From Desulfobacterales bacterium (GTDB lineage Bacteria > Desulfobacterota > DSM-4660 > Desulfatiglandales > Desulfatiglandaceae): 11,592 nucleotides of DNA. The position numbers and the translations under genes were made by a program. The notes under the pieces were generated by a model. The model did not search any database. It was not told the DNA's origin and saw nothing but the letters and a program-made list of their open reading frames with translations. Positions 6,580 to 11,592 of the stretch are shown here, piece by piece. The DNA is taken from assembly GCA_022013615.1 (NCBI GenBank), contig JAKLQB010000773.1:1-11592 (forward strand), given 5' to 3'. Numbering within the stretch: position 1 is the first letter of the stretch; each line of letters starts with the position of its first letter.

Positions 6580-6663
6580 AATTAGGGCTTGCTCAAAGTA
6601 AACTGGCATTTCGGTGCCCGGATTTATGTCGGACTTGTCTTCTCCGGTTGAGAAAGCTATTGG

Positions 6664-7446
6664 CTACAGGCTCACCACAAACGCCTCTTCAAAACCCATA
6701 TCCTCTAACTTTCTTTCGACTTCACCTGCTTTGGTCAGGGTATCTGATTTTGAAACCCTCACCCTGTGGATAGGGCCTCTGCCCTCATCATAGACTGTCA
6801 CATCAACATAGTCGAATATCACCTTCAGGCGCTCGGCAAGCCTGAGGGCATTATTTCTGTCTTTAAACGCACCTACCTGAACTGCGAAGACGCCCCTTTG
6901 CAAATCACTGATTTCAACCACAGGTTTGATCCCGCCGGACGTTTTTAACTCACCAACTTCTTTACCCAAAGCTACTATCTCTACCTCTGCCAGACCCGGA
7001 CCGACCAGGCCGATTTCCTTTGCGCCGGCATATGACAGATCGATGATCCTTCCCTTCACAAACGGGCCCCGGTCATTTATTCTCACAATGATCTTCCTAT
7101 TGTTTGAAAGATTCAAAACTTTCACATGGGTGCCCAAAGGAAGTGTCTTATGTGCAGCGCTGACCTTGTACATGTCATAAATCTCACCGCTGGAAGTGGG
7201 TCGTCCATGGAACTTCGCCCCGTACCATGACGCCTTTCCCGACTGCCTGAAGCCCTCTGAATCGGGCAGAGGGTAATACCGTATCCCGTTGATTACATAT
7301 GGTTTAAAGGTGGGGTCTTCACTCTTTTCTGGCAGTACAACGATCTTTTTGGGAGGTGGTTTAGCGATTCTGACGTAATGTGTTTCTCGCGCGCATGCGA
7401 TTAAGCATAACGGGAAGCACAGGAATAAAATGAGCAGTCTTCTCAT
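6664..7446 (-). CDS. rlpA: RlpA-family septal lytic transglycosylase lipoprotein with SPOR domain
   Basis: Outer-membrane lipoprotein predicted to cut peptidoglycan strands lacking stem peptides at the division septum. Residues 1-17 form a signal peptide (MRRLLILFLC start) ending in the lipobox L-I-A-C with C18 as lipid attachment site. A proline-rich linker leads to the double-psi beta-barrel at about 69-160. E88 (SSGE), H99 (AAHKTLPLGT) and D125 (NDRGPF) have spacings of 11 and 26, matching my recollection of E120, H131 and D157 in Pseudomonas RlpA, so catalytic activity is likely. A SPOR domain occupies about 184-260 (GVFAVQVGAF..., ending FVVSL) and would target denuded septal glycan. The gene is the only minus-strand gene here. 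Its Shine-Dalgarno is poor. A TATAAT-like box is at 7522-7527. Confidence 0.92.
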   Translation of the reverse strand: MRRLLILFLCFPLCLIACARETHYVRIAKPPPKKIVVLPEKSEDPTFKPYVINGIRYYPLPDSEGFRQSGKASWYGAKFHGRPTSSGEIYDMYKVSAAHKTLPLGTHVKVLNLSNNRKIIVRINDRGPFVKGRIIDLSYAGAKEIGLVGPGLAEVEIVALGKEVGELKTSGGIKPVVEISDLQRGVFAVQVGAFKDRNNALRLAERLKVIFDYVDVTVYDEGRGPIHRVRVSKSDTLTKAGEVERKLEDMGFEEAFVVSL

Positions 7447-7521
7447 CTCTTAAAACCAGAAATGTCGTTTAAGGGTTCACCGATTCTCAAAATCATTTAA
7501 CCAACACGGCCCTTTTATCAT

Positions 7522-7527
7522 ATTATA
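7522..7527 (-). promoter_or_regulatory. Possible -10 box for rlpA
   Basis: Read on the minus strand this is a perfect TATAAT, 76 nt upstream of the rlpA start. A TATGAT overlaps it by one base, and a TTGTAG lies 18 bp from that second box. The -35 match is poor, so the assignment is tentative. Confidence 0.3.
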
Positions 7528-7596
7528 CGTCTCGGAATTTCTACAACCCACTAAAATTATAGATATTTATTTGGGCTTGGTGATTTTGCCTCATGC

Positions 7597-7628
7597 ATGG
7601 AATAATGGAATGGTGGAATAATGGAATG
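7597..7628. repeat. Octameric tandem repeat, ATGGAATA-type, four units
   Basis: Four exact-phase 8-mers: ATGGAATA, ATGGAATG, GTGGAATA, ATGGAATG. They form two 16-bp super-units differing at one base. A related 8-mer array (TGGAGTAA-type) occurs on the other side of the SDR gene at 8923-8962. Confidence 0.7.
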
Positions 7629-7873
7629 TAGTAGGTCCCGTCTTTAGCGGGGATGTAAATTCGTCTTCTACCGAATGGATTAGATCTGAATTTCTCATTT
7701 CTCTTATGGTTTGTCAACTTGATTTTCCCAATAACCTATTCCGTCAATTCCACAAAACCCCTGGCCCAGACCGTTTGCTACTCGTTTTCGTTTTACAATG
7801 GCTAAATTTGAAAATGCGGCCAACAATATCCTAAACCAATTAGGTTGCACCAGGGCGGGCCATTATTCCAATG

Positions 7874-7886
7874 GGGGCGAAGCCCC
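7874..7886. repeat. GC-rich triloop hairpin
   Basis: GGGGC (7874-7878) and GCCCC (7882-7886) enclose a GAA triloop. One wobble and one T-A pair could extend the stem to 7 bp. There is no U-tract, so a terminator is unlikely. It is probably a small dispersed palindrome. Confidence 0.4.
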
Positions 7887-7943
7887 TAAGTTCAGCACTC
7901 AGGAAACTATCCTGGAACCATATTCGCTTTTTTTCGATTTAAC

Positions 7944-8000
7944 TTGACACAAAAAACAATATTTTTTAGAGTTGCAATGTAACTATATTGTAACTATAAT
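7944..8000 (+). promoter_or_regulatory. Overlapping tandem sigma70-like promoters upstream of the SDR gene
   Basis: P1 is TTGACA (7944-7949), a 17-bp spacer and TAGAGT (7967-7972). P2 is TTGCAA (7972-7977), a 17-bp spacer and a perfect TATAAT (7995-8000). The -35 of P2 shares a base with the -10 of P1. Start sites would fall near 7979 and 8007, giving leaders of about 115 and 85 nt to the SDR start. Confidence 0.6.
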
Positions 8001-8010
8001 GTAGCCATGT
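7978..8010. promoter_or_regulatory. 11-bp direct repeats within the SDR promoter (operator-like)
   Basis: Three head-to-tail 11-mers: TGTAACTATAT (7978-7988), TGTAACTATAA (7989-7999) and a degenerate TGTAGCCATGT (8000-8010). The first two fill the spacer and enter the -10 of P2. A period of 11 bp is about one helical turn, so a protein bound to successive units would sit on one face of the DNA and could block RNA polymerase. Confidence 0.45.
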
Positions 8011-8036
8011 TTATTCTCCTATTGAGTATTTCCATA

Positions 8037-8049
8037 CCGCCTCTGGCGG
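8037..8049 (+). other. Small GC hairpin in the SDR leader
   Basis: CCGCC (8037-8041) and GGCGG (8045-8049) enclose a TCT loop. It lies downstream of both predicted start sites and 43 nt before the SDR ATG, so it would be in the mRNA leader. It does not mask the ribosome-binding site directly. Confidence 0.4.
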
Positions 8050-8092
8050 GATCATATAAAATCGCCCAGCGATATAATGAAAGGTGTAACCT

Positions 8093-8845
8093 ATGAAACT
8101 TAAAGACAAAATTGCTTTAGTGACCGGCAGCAGCCGCGGTGTAGGAAGGGCCGTTGCCCTCGGTTTTGCAAAACAAGGGGCTAACGTGGTTGTTAACTAC
8201 ACCTCAAACGAAAATGCAGCCAACGAGGTTGTAGAGACCATCCAGTCAATGGGATGCAAGGCCATTGCCGTAAAAGCCGATGTAGCACAAAAAGCAGAGG
8301 CAGAGAATCTGGTCAATTCAGCCATTGACGCATTTGGCCGTCTGGACATCCTGGTCAATAATGCTGGATTTACCCGTCCTGCCATGATGATCAAAATGAC
8401 AGAGGATCAATGGGATCAAGTGGTGGATATCCATTTAAAAGGTGCTTTTCTGTGCGCTCAGGCTGCGGGCCTCCATATGAAGGAGCAGAAAAGCGGTAAA
8501 ATCATAAATGTGACATCCGTGGCCGGGATTGTAGGAACGGTTGGACAAATAAATTACAGCGCAGCAAAAGGGGGCATCATCAGCATGACAAAAAGCATTG
8601 CCCGAGAGCTTGCGCGCTACAATGTGTGTGCCAATGTAATATCCCTGGGTATTGTGGCCACGGACATGACGGAGACGATACGGAGTGATGAAAAGCTCAA
8701 AGAGATCTATATGAACCGAATTCTTTTAAAACGCTTTGCAGAAGCAGACGATATTGCTCCTGCCTTCGTGTTCCTGGCTTCGGACGAAAGTAACTACATT
8801 ACCGGCCAACTCCTTTGTGTGGACGGGGGATATGGGATGATATAG
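8093..8845 (+). CDS. FabG-like short-chain dehydrogenase/reductase (SDR)
   Basis: Cytoplasmic NAD(P)-dependent oxidoreductase of the classical SDR family, 250 residues. The cofactor motif TGSSRGVG is at 11-18, NNAG at 89-92, catalytic S142 in NVTSVAG, and YSAAK at 155-159 gives Y155 and K159. Two positions differ from typical FabG. The Asn of the catalytic tetrad (usual NLKG) is His114 in HLKGAF, and the usual P-G after strand 6 is L-G (ISLGIVATDM). The His form also occurs, as I recall, in hydroxyacyl-CoA dehydrogenases of the MFE-2 type. AAAGGTG (8079-8085) sits 7 nt before the ATG. Its substrate is unknown: a 3-oxoacyl-ACP reductase or a 3-hydroxyacyl-CoA dehydrogenase are both plausible. 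Proximity to had and bamA suggests, without proving, action on 3-hydroxypimeloyl-CoA or another pathway intermediate. Confidence 0.85.
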   Translation: MKLKDKIALVTGSSRGVGRAVALGFAKQGANVVVNYTSNENAANEVVETIQSMGCKAIAVKADVAQKAEAENLVNSAIDAFGRLDILVNNAGFTRPAMMIKMTEDQWDQVVDIHLKGAFLCAQAAGLHMKEQKSGKIINVTSVAGIVGTVGQINYSAAKGGIISMTKSIARELARYNVCANVISLGIVATDMTETIRSDEKLKEIYMNRILLKRFAEADDIAPAFVFLASDESNYITGQLLCVDGGYGMI

Positions 8846-8922
8846 TAAAGAGTCCGCGCCCTTAGGAGGGGGCTTTGCTTATCCCCAGAGGCGATTTAGT
8901 TTGTTGGAATTTCGATAGATTT

Positions 8923-8962
8923 TGGAGTAATGGAGTACTGGAGTGATGGAGTAATGGAAGAA
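8923..8962. repeat. Octameric tandem repeat, TGGAGTAA-type, five units
   Basis: Five units in phase: TGGAGTAA, TGGAGTAC, TGGAGTGA, TGGAGTAA and a degenerate TGGAAGAA. The consensus TGGAGTRA differs by one base from the TGGAATRA core of the array at 7597-7628 and has the same orientation. Confidence 0.7.
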
Positions 8963-8980
8963 ATACCCAACACTCCTAAG

Positions 8981-9045
8981 CAGAGACATCTGGCTCTGAC
9001 CTCCCTCTGAACTTCAGAGGGGATCTTCGACGGTCCCTGAGGACC
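8981..9045 (+). other. Three consecutive stem-loops upstream of had
   Basis: CAGAG (8981-8985) pairs with CTCTG (8994-8998). CCCTCTGA (9003-9010) pairs with TCAGAGGG (9014-9021) around an ACT loop. GGTCC (9032-9036) pairs with GGACC (9041-9045) around CTGA. The stems are separated by 4 and 10 nt, and the last is followed by AGGTTTTCT. This could be a structured leader, a weak terminator cluster, or a composite dispersed repeat. No known riboswitch family is recognised. Confidence 0.4.
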
Positions 9046-9170
9046 AGGTTTTCTATGTTAGAACAAAATAACCTTACTTAATTTGGTGATTTTATTTAAA
9101 AGAAGATTGGCTTTGATTTATCTGCCTTACATTATATTTTAACCTTATAACTTTAGACACTTTCAGCAAT

Positions 9171-9190
9171 TTAGTTCACTTTAGTTCACT
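9171..9190. promoter_or_regulatory. Perfect 10-bp tandem direct repeat next to the had ribosome-binding site
   Basis: TTAGTTCACT occurs twice in succession (9171-9180 and 9181-9190), ending 10 nt before the AGGAGG. The preceding two decamers, CTTTAGACAC and TTTCAGCAAT, look like decayed units. One-turn spacing suggests a possible regulator site or an element in the leader. Confidence 0.4.
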
Positions 9191-9211
9191 TGCATTTACA
9201 GGAGGAATAAA

Positions 9212-10318
9212 ATGGCAGCTATACCAGACAAAATTCAGACGTGGCAGATGGTCCAACCAACAACATTCAACAAGGAAACAAAGGAAACAACACCCGGCAA
9301 GCTTGAGAAAACAGAAATACCAGTGCCTGAACTGGGGCCTGGCGAAGTCCTGGTCGAAGTTGCCGGTTGTGGTGTATGCCACACAGACCTGGGATATTTC
9401 TACGATGGGGTGCGTACTGTTTCAAAGCCCCCCCTGACTTTAGGTCACGAGATCTCGGGAACCGTGGTGGCCGGTGATGACGCGTGGGTTGGCAAGGAAG
9501 TTATCATTCCAGCAGTTATGCCTTGCAGGCAGTGTATCCTCTGTAAAACCGGTCGGGGCAACAGGTGTCTTGCCCAGAAAATGCCCGGCAACAGCCTGGG
9601 GCTTTATGGTGGTTTTTCAAGTCACATTCCAGTCCCAGCCGTTGATTTATGTGAGGTCAAAGACAGGGGAGATATACCACTCTCCCATTTGGCCGTTGTA
9701 GCTGATGCGGCCACAACTCCATACCAGGCGGCCAAGAGGGCCGATTTACAGCCGGGAGATAACGTGGTGGTTGTCGGCATTACAGGCGGCGTGGGCCAGT
9801 ACATGGGACAAACCGCCAAGGCGCTGGGTGCGAAGACCGTCGTGGGAATTGCACGCAACCAGGAAAAACTGGAAAGGGCGCTTAACTTTGGTGCCGATTT
9901 CTGCATCAACTCCACTGACAAGGATGCAAGGGCAGTGTCCAAGGAATTCAAGGGGTACTGCAAGGAAAATGGCCTCCCAAACACCGGTTGGAAGATCTTC
10001 GAGGTTACAGGCGCCAAGGGAGGTCAGGAAATAGCATTGACCTTGCTCGGCTTTACCGGAAAACTGATTGTAGTCGGATATGGAATGGCCAAGGTAGAGT
10101 ATGCAATCGGCCGTCTCATGGCCTTTGATGCCGAAATCATTGGTACCTGGGGATGCCTCCCTGAATACTATCCCATTGTCCTGGGTATGGTTTTGGGTGG
10201 AAAAATCAACATGGAAGAATTTGTAGAAATCCGGGCCATGAGTACCATAGCAGAGACTTTTGCCGAGGCCCACAAGACACCTCCGATGAAACGGATTGTA
10301 TTAACACCGGATTTTTAA
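9212..10318 (+). CDS. had: 6-hydroxycyclohex-1-ene-1-carbonyl-CoA dehydrogenase (Had / BamQ)
   Basis: Zinc-dependent medium-chain dehydrogenase of the lower benzoyl-CoA pathway. It oxidises 6-hydroxycyclohex-1-ene-1-carbonyl-CoA to the 6-oxo compound with NAD+. The 368-residue length equals what I recall for the Thauera aromatica Had. The N-terminal GroES-like domain has CGVCHTD (53-59) with C56 as catalytic-zinc ligand and GHE (78-80) with H79. The structural zinc is bound by C105, C108, C111 and C119. The nucleotide domain starts with VVVVGITGGVG (185-195). The perfect AGGAGG (9200-9205) lies 6 nt before the ATG. The next gene encodes the enzyme for its product, which strongly supports this role over a generic alcohol dehydrogenase. 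The 90-nt gap to bamA holds two hairpins. The acid usually found at the end of the second Rossmann strand is not obvious (VVGIARN), so cofactor preference is inferred from the family. Confidence 0.9.
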   Translation: MAAIPDKIQTWQMVQPTTFNKETKETTPGKLEKTEIPVPELGPGEVLVEVAGCGVCHTDLGYFYDGVRTVSKPPLTLGHEISGTVVAGDDAWVGKEVIIPAVMPCRQCILCKTGRGNRCLAQKMPGNSLGLYGGFSSHIPVPAVDLCEVKDRGDIPLSHLAVVADAATTPYQAAKRADLQPGDNVVVVGITGGVGQYMGQTAKALGAKTVVGIARNQEKLERALNFGADFCINSTDKDARAVSKEFKGYCKENGLPNTGWKIFEVTGAKGGQEIALTLLGFTGKLIVVGYGMAKVEYAIGRLMAFDAEIIGTWGCLPEYYPIVLGMVLGGKINMEEFVEIRAMSTIAETFAEAHKTPPMKRIVLTPDF

Positions 10319-10370
10319 ATAAAATAACCTCACTTCGTTCGGTTATTTTATACAACGCGACTTCGTCGCG
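10319..10370 (+). other. Two intercistronic hairpins between had and bamA
   Basis: The first has a perfect 11-bp stem (10319-10329 with 10341-10351, ending ACC/GGT) around an 11-nt loop containing ACTTCGT. It begins at the last base-pairs after the had stop. The second, CGCGAC (10356-10361) and GTCGCG (10365-10370) with a TTC loop, follows 4 nt later. The first 3' arm is T-rich (TTATTTTAT) but not a true U-tract. They could cause partial termination, stop 3' exonucleases to set the had:bamA ratio, or be dispersed palindromes. Confidence 0.5.
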
Positions 10371-10408
10371 CAAATGACAATTAACTAAAATTTGAGGAGG
10401 AAAAAATT

Positions 10409-11551
10409 ATGGCTTTAGAATGGATGCCGAGGGACAACGAGAAAAAAGATCATTTGTTACACACCGACGTACACTGGGGTACGGACGCGGATGCGCCGTG
10501 CGTAGTCTATGAAAAGCGCCCCCTGACAGACCCAAAGGGAAATGTAATAGATGGGCTCTATGTGTCGTGGATTCGCCTCAACAACCCCAAACAGTACAAT
10601 TCCTACACCACAGAAATGGTAAAGGGTGTGATCGCGGGATTTGAAAATGTTTCCCTGGACCGGAGCGTTGTGGCTGCCATATTTACAGGTACCGGCCCCT
10701 ATTCTTTTTGCACCGGAGGCAATACCAAGGAATACAGTGAATTTTACAGCATGAGACCCGATGAATACGGCCAGTACATGGAGCTGTTCAACCACATGGT
10801 GGATTCCATCCTCGCGTGCAAAAAGCCGGTCATTTGCCGGGTCAACGGCATGAGAGTGGCGGGAGGCCAGGAAATCGGGATGGCCTGTGACCTCGCCATT
10901 TCATCTGACCTTGCCATTTTTGGACAAGCCGGGCCCAGGCATGGTTCCGCCCCGGATGGCGGTTCATCAGACTTTCTTCCATGGTTTCTGGGTATGGAGG
11001 ATGCCATGTGGAACTGCGTATCCTGCGAGATGTGGTCAGCCTATAAGATGAAAATGAAGACCCTCATCAGCAAGGTTGTCCCGGTCCTTAAGGTGGATGA
11101 AAAATGGGTCCGAAACCCTATGATCGTCACTGACAAATACGTTGACGATGGTGAAGTCGTCTATGGTGAGTTCAAGACAGGTGCTGAGGGCAAAGAGGCG
11201 AGAGGTTTTGTCAAGGAACATCAGGCCAATGCGGACTTTGAGCTGCTGGACAAAGAAGTGGACAAGATCGTGTGGACCTTTACCAATCTCTTTCCCGGAT
11301 GCCTGATCAAGTCCATCGACAGCATTCGTGCCAAAAAGAAATTTTTCTGGGATTACTCCAAGAACTACAACAGGCACTGGCTGGCCGCTAATATGGGCGG
11401 TGAGGCCTTCCTTGGCTTCGGGGCCTTCAATACCAAGAAGATCACCGGAAAAGACACCATTGACTTCATCAAGTTCCGCCAGAACGTAGCCGACATGAAA
11501 ACCTGGGATTTGGATATGTTTGCGGAAGTTATGGGAGAGCCCCAGGAGTAG
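10409..11551 (+). CDS. bamA: 6-oxocyclohex-1-ene-1-carbonyl-CoA hydrolase (ring-opening, Oah/BamA)
   Basis: Crotonase-superfamily hydrolase that opens the ring of 6-oxocyclohex-1-ene-1-carbonyl-CoA to give 3-hydroxypimeloyl-CoA, the step committing aromatic carbon to beta-oxidation. The 380 residues are close to known members (about 377 in Thauera, from memory) and longer than ordinary enoyl-CoA hydratases. The conserved blocks QYNSYTTEM (62-70), FTGTGPYSFCTGGNTKEY (92-109), GGQEIGMACD (152-161) and FGQAGPRHGSAPDGG (171-185) are characteristic. The first and third are used as marker regions in surveys of anaerobic aromatic degraders. GAGGAGG (10394-10400) lies 8 nt before the ATG. Codon use and GC resemble the neighbouring had gene, consistent with one unit. 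After the stop, CCCTG (11568-11572) and CAGGG at the window edge may begin a terminator. Confidence 0.95.
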   Translation: MALEWMPRDNEKKDHLLHTDVHWGTDADAPCVVYEKRPLTDPKGNVIDGLYVSWIRLNNPKQYNSYTTEMVKGVIAGFENVSLDRSVVAAIFTGTGPYSFCTGGNTKEYSEFYSMRPDEYGQYMELFNHMVDSILACKKPVICRVNGMRVAGGQEIGMACDLAISSDLAIFGQAGPRHGSAPDGGSSDFLPWFLGMEDAMWNCVSCEMWSAYKMKMKTLISKVVPVLKVDEKWVRNPMIVTDKYVDDGEVVYGEFKTGAEGKEARGFVKEHQANADFELLDKEVDKIVWTFTNLFPGCLIKSIDSIRAKKKFFWDYSKNYNRHWLAANMGGEAFLGFGAFNTKKITGKDTIDFIKFRQNVADMKTWDLDMFAEVMGEPQE

Positions 11552-11592
11552 CTTATTTATTTAAGCGTCCCTGACTAATATGGCAGGCAGGG

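Larger units (their letters stand above)
7447..7943. other. Non-coding region between rlpA and the SDR promoter
   Basis: No credible gene is seen on either strand in this half-kilobase. It holds the rlpA leader, an octameric tandem repeat (7597-7628), a degenerate hairpin TCCCGTCTTTAGCGGGGA (7636-7653) related to 3473-3489, and a GC-rich hairpin GGGGC-GAA-GCCCC (7874-7886). It marks the change from housekeeping genes to the catabolic block. Confidence 0.55.
8846..9211. other. Structured non-coding region between the SDR gene and had
   Basis: No gene is seen in these 366 bases. In order it holds a weak terminator-like GCCC/GGGC hairpin followed by TTT (8858-8876), an octameric tandem repeat (8923-8962), three consecutive hairpins (8981-9045), an AT-rich stretch with -10-like boxes (TATATT 9133-9138, TATAAC 9146-9151) but no good -35, 10-bp direct repeats (9171-9190), and the strong had ribosome-binding site. 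Confidence 0.55.

Noticed and set aside
8073..8078. A TATAAT just upstream of the SDR start as a third promoter
   Set aside because: No -35 is present at 16-18 bp, and transcription would start almost at the ribosome-binding site. Better promoters lie upstream.
7597..8962. The short tandem repeats as a CRISPR array
   Set aside because: Units are 8 bp with no spacers and no cas genes nearby.
9746..10273. A 175-codon minus-strand frame antisense to had
   Set aside because: It lies inside the well-supported had gene and has no recognisable motif; a shadow frame.

Overview
The window is about 11.6 kb of a chromosome that most resembles an anaerobic Desulfobacterota (former Deltaproteobacteria). 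The evidence is the gene order (dxr-rseP-tsaB, then psd-pssA-rsmD-coaD), moderate GC content, a one-PDZ RseP, and an anaerobic aromatic-degradation pair (had and oah/bamA). The taxon is inferred from gene content, not from a marker phylogeny.

The left two thirds is housekeeping. On the plus strand, dxr (isoprenoid precursors), rseP (site-2 protease) and tsaB (tRNA t6A) are followed by a terminator-like hairpin. A 376-base palindrome-rich gap with a good sigma70-like promoter then leads into a tight operon: psd (phosphatidylserine decarboxylase) overlaps pssA (phosphatidylserine synthase) by 4 nt, and rsmD (16S rRNA methyltransferase) and coaD (CoA biosynthesis) follow with gaps of 6 and 2 nt. 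coaD ends in a site that combines a terminator-like inverted repeat with a new promoter, followed by an IHF-alpha-type gene with a GTG start. The convergent minus-strand gene encodes an RlpA-type septal lytic transglycosylase lipoprotein with a SPOR domain.

The right third is catabolic. After a 646-base non-coding stretch, a promoter region with 11-bp direct repeats precedes a FabG-like short-chain dehydrogenase. A second non-coding stretch (366 bases) leads to had (6-hydroxycyclohex-1-ene-1-carbonyl-CoA dehydrogenase) and oah/bamA (6-oxocyclohex-1-ene-1-carbonyl-CoA hydrolase). These two enzymes catalyse consecutive steps of the lower benzoyl-CoA pathway: oxidation of the ring alcohol, then hydrolytic ring opening to 3-hydroxypimeloyl-CoA. 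The short-chain dehydrogenase could handle a later beta-oxidation step, but this is only inference. The ring reductase and diene hydratase are not in the window.

The non-coding DNA is unusually rich in small palindromes and short tandem repeats. These include an imperfect 58-bp palindrome before dxr, GTT-phased repeats after dxr and at the tsaB end, 8-bp tandem repeats on both sides of the short-chain dehydrogenase, three consecutive hairpins before had, and two hairpins between had and bamA. No tRNA, rRNA, CRISPR array or transposase gene is visible.
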